Source: Acanthornis magna
Lineage: Eukaryota; Chordata; Aves; Passeriformes; Acanthizidae
NCBI GenBank assembly: GCA_036785705.1
Contig: JAWUZG010000027.1
Location: 2,027,501 to 2,091,500, forward strand
Direction of reading: 5' to 3'
DNA: 64,000 bases
Shown: piece by piece, positions 1 through 12,894 of the stretch
Layout of the letters: each line of letters begins with the position of its first letter
How positions within the stretch are numbered: the first letter of the stretch is position 1
Translations under genes and position numbers: made by a program
The notes under the pieces: model-generated
Database searches by the model: none
The model's input: the letters and a program-made list of their open reading frames with translations, nothing else
What the model was told of the DNA's origin: nothing

Positions 1-3000
1 TTTTACTACTCCTTAAAATATACTTTTCATCTAAGTGAATTAATGCCTTGAAAAACATGTATTTTGCTTATTTAAGTTGTATGCCAGCTGGGAATGCTGA
101 AAATATTCCATAATTAGAAGCAAAATAAACCCTGGTTCTTTGGGGGTGCTGTGTCCATATACACTGCCCATTAGTTGAAAAATAAAGAAAAGATGGAGTG
201 TTCCTTTATTTTGGTTTTGCTCCCTGTTGGAGTAGCCAGGTGTAGCCACTTACAAACAATTAATTTGCTCTGACTATTTGCAGCCCCAGACAATGCTTGG
301 GAAATAATTTTGATATACTTGCATGCATGCTGTCCTTTCCAGATTTTCCCAACCACAACTCCATGGGAATATTTGGAAAGAATTTGGAAGTTTTGTGCTT
401 TGGAACTGCTTCCTTGCCCCACTCAGAATAAACGCTGGGATGGAAAATCTGACCTGCTGAAGGATACACACACACAATGCCTTTATTTCAGTTTAATCCT
501 ATCAGGTGTGAAAAAGCTTCTGAATGGCTGAGGATAAATAGGAGACAAGCCTAGGAAGCAGAGCTTTGCTTCAACCTCTGTACATGGTAAGAAATGTTTC
601 TGCCCTGTTTGAAATGAAGTGTTGGGTCATAAAGGTGATGCCAGTGTTGCCCTGAGCCGTGACCTGGTTTAGTGACACTTTAATATTTCTTTTGTTTTAC
701 TTCAGTAGACAGCAGTATATACAGCAAGAGGGACCGTGGTTTAGGATTTACATCATCGGGGTATTTAAAAAGAATTTTTATTTGTTTGTTTATTTCTGAG
801 CTTCTTCCTCTTAATTTTCATCTGCATAAAACCTGACAGAGCGGAGGTGGAAACAATTAATTGCAATGGAGGGTGTTCCCCCAGGAAAAAGAGGTGCTGC
901 ATCCACTGTCTGCCAGTTAGAGTCAGTCAGACCTCGAAGGGGATTTTTCATGACCATGGCAAAAAAGAAAAGCAGCTGCTTGTCATTTGCTTAACCTTGC
1001 TTGGGCCGAATTTAATCAGTAGAAAACATCTGGAACTGATTCCCCTTCAATTTTGGAGTGTCCAGTAATCTGCTGTGTACACACAACTGGTGCACCTTTA
1101 GCATTGGAATATTTGGCCAAATCATCTTTTGCAATATTGTTATCTTTTGGAAAGAAAAGAGGAAACAACAGCAATTTCCTAATGAGCAAATATTTGTGGT
1201 GTTCTGTATAGGTCGCATTGTTGGTTGAGTTTGTTCAGCTGCTGAATGAAATATATTGATCAGAGTTAATAAATTTCCAAGTGAGTAAGACTGTTTATTT
1301 GTATTGATTAAAACGGGGCCAAATTCTGAGCTGTTCAGCGTGGCTTGACTACAACTGATGAAGCAATTTGACCTTGTTACTTTTTTGATAGAATGTAATG
1401 TCGAATTATGAGCAAATTTTGGGGCTGTGAAAAGCTTCTGCCCATTACCCAGCAGTGGTTTTGTTTAAAAGTCTTAGTCTTTCCTGCAGAATTAGAGTGT
1501 TGGCTTTTACAAATAGCGATTGATACCTGCTTTTAGCTGACTTTTCTGTTAAAGAAAACTCAAGACTCACTTAGATAGTAATACTTGATAAAACTGAAAC
1601 CATTGTTAAAAAGCCACTCAGAAGGAGATACATGGAAAAATAACATGCGTTTAAGCCTTGTTTTTTGTAGACAATGCATTCTTTCTTTACAAGGGATGTT
1701 GGCAACACTCAAATGTATTTTGATTTTTTTCAATATAAATCCTGTTCACTTGCAGGAGAGCATTTATATTTTTAATAGGACCACTTTGGAAACCATGAGT
1801 GAGTAACTGTCTCTGGAAAAAAGCTCTTTCTTCCTAGTGTTCTACTGCAGAGAATTTTGCAGTGAATTCCCCAGGTGACCTGGCCATAATTCCTATGGGG
1901 ATTTCTCTGGGGTAGGCCCACAGAGATGGGGGAGGTTGATGAATTTCTGGGATATCCCCTCCTCTCTGCTTTGCCCCCTTTTTTAGGGAGTTGTACTTTC
2001 CCTTCCATGCTCCTGTGAGTAAAACTCCTTTATGGCACCTCCTGTTCTGTATGATGGAAAAAACATAGGTGTGATTTGTTCTGCCCAACACAGCAGAAGG
2101 GTGTCCAGCTTGGGAATACAGAGCAATGCTGATGGCTTTTAAAACAGTGTATTATTTTAATTATGGGTTATTTTTGTCTTAAGCATCTGTAGTAGTGAAA
2201 ATCTACCATCAAGGAGAAAAAAAAACCTCCTGGGTTTCTTCTCTTTCATTCCTGCTGTGGTCTGACATGGACTTAATGTCCCCTGTAAAAGGAGAAGAAT
2301 ATTTTTTCCCATTTGGGTAAGGTGAATTATGAGGAGAGCATCTGTAATACAATTGTGATAACTAATTCCTGGAATTCTGGCTTGCACACTGCCTGGACCT
2401 GCCTCATGAGCATGCAAACTGCAGCCATGCTCTGACTCTTTGGGTCTCTTTGTGTTCCTTTAGCTCTTTTATTATGCTGAATTCTCAGAACTTGAGTCCA
2501 GTTGTAAAGAACCCAAGCAGCCAAATGGCAGTATTTGTTGCTGGAGGTTTTTCCCACTGTTTGCCCTGGGGTGAATCAGCCCATGGTGAGGGATATCTCA
2601 AGCTGGTTGTACTAACCCAATTAAGATCCTCTCAGGGCAGGCTGACCTGGCTCTGTCCTAGATTAGTGTGTGCTGAATGAGCTGTCCTGGACCAAGGGCA
2701 GTCCTAGATAAAGTCTGTGAGTTTCTCTTGCTGTTCCTGTGAAGGGCTCAGCTTGGCTCCTGTCCCCAGAACGCTGTGAAACAGAGAGCAGAGAGAGTGT
2801 GCACTGGATTTTGGGGGGTCCAGCAGCTGAAGGCTTGCAGGGCTGAATTGAAAAAGCCTGGTGAGCAGAAAGTGTAAAAAAATACACTCAAACCTGCCTG
2901 ATGATGACAAAAGGTGTTAAATAGGATTTGGTTGCTCTCTGTTTTGTTTTGTTTTTTCTCCTGGAGGAATGGGATCTCTGGAATTCATATGTTTCTAGTG

Positions 3001-3713
3001 AAGCAAAATCACATTGATGACACAGTTCATGGGTCAGATGAGAAAAGTCACTTTTAGCTGCTAGAGATCTACCTGGGTAAGGCAGTGATGGCTTTTATGG
3101 GGTTTTTGCCTGGTCAAGACTTTCAGCTTCTATTATTGGCAGCTTCTTCTTAAGTCTCCTTAGAGGGGTAAAGATGCTCTTTGCTAGATAAATAAATGCA
3201 TTAGTATATGCCAGGCTTGGATGTGAACTGGCTGCAGTAGAAAGAGCCTGGGTTGAAATAATTCCTGGACTTCTCTTATAATTAGAGAGCAAGGCAATTT
3301 AAGTTGGAGTCAGTAAATGCTGTTTCAGTAGTTATTTCTAATAAAATTAATTTGAACAAGTTTATTGCTTACTATTTTGAAGAATTTAAATCAGAATAAA
3401 GCTTCTGAAGGAGACTTCTGATGCTTTCTTCAGCTGCCTCTTTCATCTCCACATCTCCTCTCTCAGCACTGGGGGGCTTTGGTGTGTTCCCATTCCTTAG
3501 GGTGCAGTGACACTTCCACACTTGTCCCTTTCCCTCCCTGTGTTTGGCTGCTGCAGCAGCTGGGCCAGGCAATTGTTGTCCCCATGAGATGGAATTGTCA
3601 GAGATTTTTCCAGTGTTTATCTTGTTAACTTCTCTGCCAGCTGTCTGAAGAAGCTATTCTGGGGGAGGTAGGGCGTCAGGGAGGAGTTTGTGTGCCATGC
3701 AAGCCAACCCCAT

Positions 3714-3809
3714 CACCTCCATCCTCACCTCCATCCTCACCTCCATCCTCACCTCCATCCTCACCTCCATCCTCACCTCCATCCTCACCTCCATCCTCAC
3801 CTCCATCCT
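3714..3809. repeat. 12-bp minisatellite, CACCTCCATCCT x 8
   Basis: Eight consecutive near-perfect 12-bp units (CACCTCCATCCT) run from 3714 to 3809 and decay into a CATCAC/CATCAT tail to about 3826. The unit is a multiple of three and lacks stops in several frames, so it makes artificial open frames on both strands (Pro-Ser, His-Pro and Leu-Thr-Ser-Ile repeats on plus; Met-Glu-Val-Arg on minus). The strand asymmetry is strong: the plus strand is almost all C, T and A. Nearly identical copies suggest recent expansion or active homogenisation. Confidence 0.95.
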
Positions 3810-6800
3810 CATCACCATCATCATCAGAGCCTTTGCAAAGCCAGAAAGGCTCAGTGCTTTACACCCACCCCTTGTACCCTCAGCACACCAAAATCTGATT
3901 CTCAGGTGGGGAAAGGGCCACATCCAAATCTGGGTAAGGGAACACTGAAGCTTTTATGGCCAAGGCAGCTCATAAGGCACCAGTTTGGGGTAGGTTTGGG
4001 AGGTGACTGCAATAGCAAAACAGAACTCCGAGTAAGAAGGTAACTGCACATGAGCATCAGTGGAAAGGAAGGGGATGAGGGGAGGTGGGGACATGGCATT
4101 AATTTCTCCCTCTTGATCTGAAACTGAATCTCTGAAATCCTTGGGTGAAGCATTTGGTGCCCTCTGTGCTGCCCAGAGTCCGAATGGCAGTGACAATCTT
4201 GGCTCTCAGTGCTTTAGGACTGCAATAAGAGTTTGCATTATCCTCCCCCGGGCAGTCCTTCACCTCTTGGGCTATGCCTTTGCTATTTCCAGAGTCTGTA
4301 ACCCCTTCCTCTAAGAGTTCATTTGAATGGAATTAATTTTACTTATATCCCACCTTTCTGGGGCTGTGATGTGCTGCTTCACTGGGGTTGCATTTTTCCC
4401 CCAATATTAACTGGAGGCCACTCCGTGAGTTTTCCTTCACTGGGCAAGTGCACATTCAGATCTGCACTAAAATCAGTGTAAACAAATTGTGATGTTTTCT
4501 TAATGGTGAAGCAGTGAATTATCATTTTGTCCACATTTAAGAGAGGAAGTGAAATGGTTATTTCAAAACCACTACTGCATGAACACTTGAGAAGTCTTAA
4601 TTATTCTTTTTGCTAGACAAAAAAAGCTCAGTCTTGAGCAATCTCTTATTCTACAGAAGAATGTATTTGTTGCTTTACTTCAAAACAGCAACTTAACAAT
4701 TTTCTGTGAGATTTTACAAGCAAAAAATGAAAGTATCCAAGTGCTCTAACAAAGTTATTCTAGAGAGATTTTCATTCCAGTTATCATATGATTGCAGGAG
4801 ATATTATAGGAAAAGATGGAACTTGGAAATCACTGTTTGGATTCTCCAACCAAATTAAGACACTGAGTGGTATCTGAATCTTTCATACCACAGAAAATGG
4901 AAGGGAATATTCTATGTTTGCCTACCAACAAATAGCAGAGCATCTTTGTTGGTCAGTGACACCAAGCAGACTGTCCTCAACATATTTGTGATTTCTGTCA
5001 TCTTGACAATGTGTCTGAAACAGTGTTGGATATTGGTTAGAGAACAAATGGATTTGAAATATCACCTTTCCCTTGTCATATAAACTTTTGGCATAAATTG
5101 GGAGTGTAGAAGACATAACTATTCTGGGTCTTCTCAGAATCTGAGTTTCAAAAAAATTGAGTTTTAGTTGTGGCAGCAAAAGCTTAACAACTTCTTTAGA
5201 ATATTTTTTAAGTTCTTTAATTATACATTTTTCTAATGGAAGTTCTGAATAAGCAATATGAGGGAGTTGGAAAGTGGCATTAATAAAGAAGGCACATCCC
5301 CACTGAGCTCTGAAGCACAGAATTGAAAACCCCGTGAATTTAATTTTAAACAAAATGTGATCAGTTAATTTGCAGCATTTCTAGGAAGATAACTTATCAT
5401 GAGGGAGGTTTGTGCTTATAAGATGTTTCAGTTTGAATTCTATGATCTGAAGATCTGTCAGTCAAAATTTTTATAGTGTTGGGTACACATAACAATGGCT
5501 ACTTTGAATTTCCTTTTTAACAGTTGTAGCTTAGACTCTTATTCAAATTATTGACTTGCCTATAATATGCTCGCATTCAAGATTCAACATATAAGTATTT
5601 GGAGAAAATATATTTGAGGTATGGAATACTCGCATAAAATGTTGTTTCTTTACATCTGGAATGTATGAAATAACAGCTGAAGCTTTAGTTAGGAATAATT
5701 TTAATTTAGTGCAGTCAACAGCTACGGATTATTCTGTTGAACTTGCTTTGAGCTTAAGGACAAACAGGGAAATTCTTTCCCCTACCATTAAGATTTACTT
5801 TAATTTACAGATTTTTTTCTGGTCAGTATGGAACAGGAGGTTGGTAACAATGTTGTGTGTGTTGAATTCATGATTAACAGCAGTAAATAGTGAAATTGTT
5901 CTACAAGGATTCAGCTGTGGGAGGCAAGAACTGCATAGGACCAGCAAATAATTGTGCCATATTTCATTTAATTACACTAATTGGATTTTGTGTTCTCCTG
6001 AGTCAAAACATTGACAACAATTCAGAAGATGTTTCTATTTTTACTGTCACTGCAATTTGTATGCTTTGACCATTAACAGTCGTGAAAAATAAAAATGTTT
6101 TCAGACTGGTTTATTTTCTTTAATAGCCACACTAAAACTGTACTTCCTTGTTAAAATAAACACTTTTACTATAATGGCAGTTCTGAATCCCATAATGGAA
6201 TGTAACTCTATATATTTATATTACATGATACATTCCCTATGTGTAATTCTAAGAGTTTGTATGTGTTAAGAGCTCTCCCTGCAGAGCTAACAAGCTGCCA
6301 AATTGCATTTCACTGACTATTAATTGTTTCACTTTAAGGTCAAGTTCTTCTTGTCCTTAAAAAAAAAAAAAAGGCGAGCAGTGAAGAAGGATCACTTTCA
6401 AAGATATTTTTCCCGTTTTTCTTCACTGTTATTGCTGAGTATTTTGTTCTTCAGCATAACTGAACAAACAGTCAAATATTTCCAGCCTCAAAAAGTTAAA
6501 TGCATTAGTATTGATGGCTTGAATTCAGTCTTGGAGAGCTGATCTCTGAACATATTCACAAGGTGTAGATGGTGGAGATATCCAGCTCAAAAACATGTTA
6601 AAAATACTTGTGGGCACAAGGATTGTGTCAGATAAGCAAAAGAAACCAAATAAGTCTCAAGAGAACAAAGAAACGCTTTTCAAAATTGAAACTAGTCAAA
6701 ATAGTTTGCTGTAGAACATTGAAAAACTTTGCTTTCTCTGAGTCATTTGAATACAACTTGTCTTGTTAGGTGTTGTCCACATCCCTCCTGGCCCCGCTGT

Positions 6801-7254
6801 GGCAGAGTTTGGGTGATCATGAAATGTTCATTGCTGGGTTTTTCCTGCTGTCCTGATCCTCCTGCTGCCGCCACGAGGCACAATCAAATAGCTATTAATT
6901 AATGTATCTCCTGTGCAGTTCACTCTGTGGCTGTCTCTGATTCTTCCCTTCCTCAGCCAAGGAGGAAAATATTTTCCAGCCTCCTCTGTTTTCCAGACCT
7001 TCCCCACTAACACCCTCCTTATCAGCCACACGGACCTGAATGAGTTTGGAAGTCTACTTTCCTTTTGTGTAAGTTTAGAAGAAACAGCTTTCATAAGGAA
7101 AAAAGGCAGTACTTTATCTCAGGAACAGAGCCCAGGAGAGAGGAAATGTTAAAACAAAGATGGCCCTGTATTTTAAGAGATGGGAGATTTCTGTGATTTG
7201 GGTTGAGAATGAGAAACCCCTCTAGGATGCAGTTATTATATCAGGACCCTGTTT

Positions 7255-7306
7255 GCCTGCCCTCCTTGTTCTGGGGCCCTTCCAAGGCAAACCATGATTC
7301 TATAGA
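7255..7306 (+). mobile_element. CR1-like LINE 3'-end scrap
   Basis: The segment holds a degenerate version of the CR1 3' terminus in sense orientation: 'GGGGCCCTTCCAAGGCAAAC' followed closely by 'CATGATTCTATAG'. Bird CR1 elements end with a GGTCCCTTCCAACCC-type block followed by an ATTCTATG repeat. Only the terminal 50 bp or so is recognisable, so this is a heavily truncated or decayed copy. The match is from memory of the family consensus, not an alignment. Confidence 0.45.
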
Positions 7307-7539
7307 GCATGTTGGGCAATAATATGAGTATTTCCTGCAAGGCTGTAGATTGTATGTGCTCCTACTGGATACTTCCCCCTCCTTTCACAGGAGAAGGGAC
7401 AGGATATGGCATTTCAGGGGGAAATGGAACTCTGCCAGGCAGAGATCTTTTTCCACGCTCATGGAAATGCCCTTAAAGCCTGCACTTCTCACAACAGAGA
7501 TTCTGCCCTCCATCTCACCCACCTGAACAGGCTGGAGCA

Positions 7540-7596
7540 TCCCAAGTGCTTTGGGTTGGAAGGGACCTTACAGATCATCCAGTTCACATATTTATG
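7540..7596 (-). mobile_element. CR1-like LINE 3'-end scrap, antisense
   Basis: The block 'GGGTTGGAAGGGACCTTACA' followed by GATCATCCAGTTCA is the reverse complement of the classic bird CR1 3' end. It shows no terminal ATTCTATG repeat and only about 55 bp is recognisable. It lies a few bases before the T/G tract at 7609 and about 250 bp from an oppositely oriented CR1 scrap, so this spot has collected LINE debris. Confidence 0.6.
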
Positions 7597-7608
7597 GCAC
7601 TGTAGAAA

Positions 7609-7783
7609 ATGTTTGGGGTTTGTTGGTTTTTTGTTTTTTTTTTTTTTTGGTTTGCTTTGTCGTTTGTGGGGTTTTTTTTTTTCTGTTTTTTTCTTTGTTT
7701 GCTTGGTTTTTGGGGTTTTTTTGTTTTTATTTTTGGGGGTTTTTTGTTTCTGGTATTTTGTTGGTTTTTTTTTTTTTCTTGTG
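7609..7783. repeat. T/G-rich low-complexity tract (about 175 bp)
   Basis: This stretch is almost wholly T and G on the plus strand, with T runs of 8 to 16 separated by GG, GGG and GGGGG. It has no fixed period, so it is a low-complexity tract and not a clean microsatellite. All three plus frames stay largely open because the words contain few stops, giving fake Phe/Gly/Trp/Leu-rich hydrophobic frames. The G runs separated by T could allow quadruplex-like folding, which is inference. Confidence 0.9.
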
Positions 7784-10700
7784 AGTGTTACATCCCTCTT
7801 GTTTGCTAAGTCTGAAAAGGGTGTTCAGGCAGCTGGGTGGATAACACATCCTCGTGTGCACTCAAGAGTATGTTTAATTGTTTTTTCCCTGCGTGTTTCC
7901 CAGCACTCCATGCCTTTTCCCAGAGCTGCATGCCCTTGTGATTTTCAGTAAGTGTTGGTATTCATTTACACCCAGGGCTGTCCCATCAGCCCTGCAAGGA
8001 GTGATTGAGTTCCAGGGGTGTAAGGCAGTGTAACTTGGCCTGCAGGCTTATCTAAACAAAAGAATGTACAGCAAATAAAGGCAGCATTAGTGCATTTGGA
8101 GTGCTGATTGTTCCAAATCAGATACACAGGAAACCAGATGTTGGAGTTTATCTAAAACACTTGCAGCCCAATCTGTGACTGCAGCAGGAAGAGTGCTCAG
8201 CACTTTTTGCATGGAGTTAGCAACGTGTCTGCAGCAAATTTATTTATTTTATGATTATTAATTCATTCTTATTCCTCAGCTCATCTTTCCAGATGCTGTT
8301 TTATTTCTGTTCTGCTAGCAAACCACTGCTGAATTAATTTTGGTGTGCTTCTGCAGTTTTTTTTTGGGGGGCAAAATGCAATTCTTGTACATTCCCCTGA
8401 ATTTGACTCAGCCACGTCTAGAATGATAATAAATTTAGCTGCCTGAAATGAGGTACAGAAAGCAGCTTGGCTTTTTTAACTCTGCTGTTCTCTGGTAGCT
8501 CTAAGGGCTGTGTATGGAGCAATGTGAGTATGTGGCATTTGCAGATGGCTCACATTTGAGTGTGTGTTAAGGATGTAAAATCACAGCTTCACATGCTCAG
8601 ATTTACAACAGTTTATCATAAAACTTAAATAAAAATATTTAGAGTAGTACTGAGTGCACTCCTGCCATTACTCCAGCTTCGCACAGTAATGAAGAAAAGC
8701 TCTTATAACATAACGTTGATAAAGAAATTATTCATTCCATGCTAATTGCTGTATTATTCCAACGTGACTCCTCAGAGGAGCTCGAATGCCATTTGCCAGC
8801 TGAGCTGAATGATAATTAAAGCAAGTGGAAGAGGTTTTTAAAAGCAGCCTGGTGTTCAGGTGTCAGACACTCCCAGGCCTCTGGGCTTTCATAAGCTGTT
8901 CACTTTCCTTTATTTTTCTGAGGAAAGCAAGGACTGGGAAATGTCCCAGTCTAGCCCCAAACCAGTTTGCCTCCATGCAGCTTTACAAATAACTCATTTT
9001 TAAGCGAGGTGATCCAAACTCCTGCCACAGGAAAGCAGACAAGACGTTAACAGTGTGACCTCACAGGCAGCTCGTCCCTGTGGATAAAGGAAGTGTGGTT
9101 ATCCCAGGGATTTTCTGTCAGGGTGCATCCTCGCATGTGAAATTAAATCATGTGTTTCCTTCCTGTGCACTGCTGATGTGGAGCAGTGCAGCCTGGGGTT
9201 GGGGAGTGAGGTTTTTAACAGAAAGTGGCGATGAGACAGTGGCCCTGAAGGAATAGGGACCTGCTTTTTCTTGGTTTTCACCTCCTTTATCTGAGAAGAG
9301 CTTAGTGCAAAATCTTCCTGGCTATTTAGTCCTGCTGTTGATAGGCATTGGCTGTTTGGGAATGGCCACCATAGTGGGAGCCATGGGCAATTGTGTTTTC
9401 TGTTGCAGCTTCATTTGGGAGCTTGTTTTTTCCCCATAATACAGAGACAGAAATCAGTGTCATGTAGATAAGGAATCTAAGGTTAGATAAAGCCAACCAG
9501 TGTTACAAAAAACATCTCTGGATTGTGTTTGGATGTGTTTATTGTATGATTTCACCATTTTAGAAACAGACACTGAATTAAAAGTAGATGTGCATGAAAC
9601 GGAGCTTTCCTTTTGCTGTTTGATTTAATCTCTTGCTCTGTTCCAGGGATCCCTGGGTCTCTGGCATTCGCTGGAATTTGGTGTACTGGGGTAGATACTA
9701 TTCTGTATTTTCAATTTGCCACTTCCAACTTTTCATGCTCAGAAAACATTGTCTATTTTATGATGAAACAGGTACAGCTTCTTCACCCTGTGAGCAGTAA
9801 CACACGGACAGAAAGGATAGCTCCTCTTTTTCCTCTTCATATTTCCTTGCCTCCCCTGCTTAATACTGTGCAACATCAAATGTAGGGCACTAATTCCCAT
9901 AAAGTCAGTTTGGACAAGGAAATTTTATGAAAATAAATATAGAAAGGGAAGACAGAGTTGTTCTGGCTTGAGCTGCAGCTGTTACAAACTACCATATGTA
10001 GTAGCTGGGCCTTACAACTTGGGGTTTTATTTCTGGAAAACATCACTGCCATGTGTTGAATGTATTATAATGCTCCATGTTTCCTCAGAGAGAAACCTCT
10101 ATCATGAGTGATTATTATGAATTACTTTATTGCTCGGGAGCTTGTGGCTTCTTGACATTAAAAAAAAAAGAAAAAAAGTTCAATTTTGTGTGATTTTTGG
10201 GAATTTTGATTTATGACTAAGCATTGCTGTCTAAATGAGTTTTGGAAGCTCAGAGAAAGTGAGTTACCTTCAGAAACTGAGTTGGTTCCAGAAAGAGTGT
10301 TTTGAATAAGAAGATAACTGCTCACAATTCTGACAGCCACTTAAGGACAGAAAATCTTTGGACAATACAATGTATGACATGAATTTACCATTAGCATTAA
10401 TTTAGGGACCAGAAAACATTATCAATGTGTTAATATTTAATAGCAGAAACACATAGAATTAATGAGTGATAAAAGCATAAAGGGAAATCAGTATTGAACA
10501 ATGTTTATTAGGGTTAAACAGGTACTCTCTGGATATGGCTTTAATACTTCACAAAACGAATACTTTGAATTGAGTCAAGTGGCTCTGAGAGTAGCAGGGA
10601 ATCTCACAATACCCAAATATCGTGAGTCTCAGAGCTGTGATTTCTGCTTTAACTTCATATATAAGGACAGCACTTCTAAGAGCAGCTCTCTTTTCTCTGA

Positions 10701-10992
10701 ATACTTTTGAGATCAATCCAGTCTGCAACCAAAATGGCAAAAATTGTTCTGTCCATGGAAGCAGGGGAGGGCAGAGGGGAAGCAGTGAGAAGTCCCTGAG
10801 ACATGACACAAATACTTCATTTTCTGGAGCTAAGTGCACGAGTTCCATTCAGCTGATAAAATTAACTATGGAATATGTGTTACACAACTCGTGGCTGTAT
10901 AAAATAAAATAAAAAATCCTTGTCTTTTTCAAAATGCTGGCAGAAGTGACACGTGCCCTCCGTGTGGGATGAGACTGCCACAGAGAGTCCTG

Positions 10993-11108
10993 GTTGGTGC
11001 AGCTGAGCTTAGAAAGGCAGGCACATGTACACTGCACATTTATGGTGAAGTCAGCCCAATATGGGATGGAAATGAGTTTTGAGGGTAGATCTTTAGAAAA
11101 CATCTGAA
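10993..11108. repeat. Local direct duplication, copy 1 (partner about 12006-12134)
   Basis: This block shares clear similarity with one about 1.0 kb downstream in the same orientation. Shared landmarks in order are TTGGTGCAGCTGA-CTTAGAAAG, CA-GTACATGTAC-like sequence, GGATGGAAATGAGTTTTGAGG, and TAGATCTTTA-AAAACAT. This copy lacks about 20 bp present in the middle of the partner. Minus-strand translations of both copies share SKLISI and CLSK words. It is either an ancient local duplication or two copies of an unrecognised interspersed repeat. Confidence 0.8.
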
Positions 11109-12005
11109 TTTTGCAGATGTGATGGTGTGCCATGTTACTTGTTCAGAGATTGGTGCTTCCCAAAGCAATGCTTCAAATATTGGACCTGTGCATTTCAAGA
11201 CTTAGTGTGGAAATAAGGCCACATACAAAAATGTCTTATCAGAATAAAAGCAGAACTGGCAGGTCTCACAAAATAAAGCTCCTCTAGAGCAGCCAGAGTG
11301 TTTCAGTGGTGCTGGGAGAGCACAGAATTCCATGCTCCTGGTGCCAGGGAGGTTTGGGGTTCTCCTGGAAACACACAGTTTATTTGTGATTAAATGCGGC
11401 AGATGTAAATAAAATAGCTTTGTAATTTTATGTTCTTTGTCAGTGTTCAGTTATGCAATTTTATAATTCTATTCCATAAGACTCCTTTTTCACTTCTTGC
11501 CTATTAGAAAGGTTATGGCCTTTCTGATAGTAAGTCCTGGTGTTGTAGGGTTTTTTAGTATTTACCTTGAATGCAGTCCAGCCAAAGGGTTCTGGAATTA
11601 ACTGGAGATTTCAACAGTTTCATTTTCTAGGAGGCAAGGTTTCTTATTTCTATTCCATGGATTCTTACCACAGCATATGCAAGTGACACTGCTTAGTCTT
11701 TACTTGTTTTGATGCTTAATTTTAGTGATTCACCTACAAACACATTTATTTCTCCCTTGAATTTATATGTGCCATCCTATCCATTTTCCAAGGTGTACTT
11801 TGCCAGCTCATGTGCCAAGCTTTCAAGGATGATCAGAATTAAAATTTATGGGTAGCTTCCTTAGAAACTGCTAGGATCACCAGGAATCATGAATAAAATG
11901 GGTCTTTCAGATCAGCAACTTAGCTAGATAAATTTTATAGCTTTTTAACAAAATTAATACAGGAAGAGATATTGAAGAGATTTTGCAGCAGAAATAGCTT
12001 TTGAA

Positions 12006-12134
12006 TTTTGGTGCAGCTGAACTTAGAAAGACAAGTACATGTACCCTTCACATGGTAAAGTTGCCAGGAACTTGGCTTTCCCATATTTTTATATTGGATG
12101 GAAATGAGTTTTGAGGATAGATCTTTATAAAACA
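12006..12134. repeat. Local direct duplication, copy 2 (partner about 10993-11108)
   Basis: Second copy of the segment described at 10993. It carries the same ordered blocks, plus an extra stretch around 12065-12090 absent from copy 1. Matched blocks differ at roughly one base in ten by eye, so the copies are old. I see no flanking target-site duplication or tail that would identify a known transposon family. Confidence 0.8.
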
Positions 12135-12779
12135 TTAGCTTTCACCACTTTCAGGGCTAGCTGCACTTCTCTGACTTTTGGAGTGTCTTAGTGAACTCCT
12201 TCATTAATTGGCCATTACAGGTTCTCCAAATCTGTAATGCAATTTATGCTTTGGCAATGCTTGGAACATGAGCTAAACTCCAGCACAGCTCATATCCATC
12301 ATGGTTATCTGCAGAGCCAACCTGAGGCTTCCTGGTTCTTGGAAGAAATTTTAAACACTGCTGACTGTAGTGGCCAAAGAGCACTTTGGGTTCACATATT
12401 CTGTTTGTATGATAATAGCATTTTAAAGAATGGTTTTAAAGGTATTACAGCATGTGTGTCAAACGGTGTTGAGTGAGGAAATGAAAGTCCGGTTGTTGTT
12501 ATTGTCATGCCCACACTGATATTGCAGATATGGTGAATTTCTGTTCATAGGAGACAGCCCTCAAGAAGACAAACCTTGTGTTTGAACCATTTATATGCAT
12601 ATATATATTTTTGTGTGGTGGACATTCTAAGCATTGGCTTTACTGATTCTGACTAAACCCAAAGTTACATCTCGTATTAGCATCATTTCTTTAATGTACT
12701 GCACAAGATCCCAAGGCATGGTGAGAGCTCTTAGATTTGTCTCCCTAACATACTCTGATTTCTTTGAATCATTTTGCAG

Positions 12780-12894
12780 CCAGAAGGCGTTTGGAAGGGC
12801 ACGCCCAGGACATGTCACGGGCCAACAGCTTCACCGAGGACATGGACCTGGTGGCCGAGGAGTCACTGCTGCCAGCGGCGTCCGACGTGGCACA
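12780..12894 (+). CDS. Internal coding exon of an unidentified gene
   Basis: A 115-nt exon lies between a pyrimidine-rich acceptor ending TTTTGCAG (12772-12779) and a GTGAGT donor (12895-12900). With the first two bases completing a split codon, it reads 37 full codons without a stop and ends with two bases of the next codon. The peptide starts RRRLEGHAQD, continues MSRANSFTEDMDLVAEE and ends SLLPAASDVA followed by a split Gln/His codon. Third positions in this frame are overwhelmingly G or C, unlike the AT-rich surroundings, which is the main sign of coding. The basic start, the RANS site (a basophilic-kinase-like RxxS) and the acidic following segment suggest a disordered cytoplasmic region. 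No catalytic or structural domain can be named and I do not recognise the family. The other two frames are also open over this short length, so the frame choice rests on codon composition. Confidence 0.75.

Larger units (their letters stand above)
1..12779. other. Non-coding stretch upstream of the exon at 12780 (intron or 5' flank)
   Basis: No exon with convincing splice sites and coding-like codons was found here on either strand. The open frames are short (mostly under 100 codons). The longest non-repeat one (143 codons, minus strand, 4922-5353) lies in AT-rich DNA with no splice context and looks like chance. Named contents are listed separately: a 12-bp minisatellite (3714-3809), two CR1 scraps (about 7255-7306 and 7540-7596), a T/G tract (7609-7783) and a direct duplication (about 10993-11108 and 12006-12134). 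The exon at 12780 begins inside a codon, so an upstream exon must exist. It lies outside the window or was not recognised, which would make this intron at least 12.7 kb. Confidence 0.6.

Noticed and set aside
4922..5353. 143-codon minus-strand open frame
   Set aside because: It has no promoter, splice or codon-bias support, lies in AT-rich intron-like DNA, and no protein family is recognisable. Its length is plausible by chance in 64 kb.
7406..7951. 181-codon plus-strand frame with a hydrophobic Phe-rich centre
   Set aside because: The apparent membrane segment is just translation of the T/G tract; the flanks show no coding bias.
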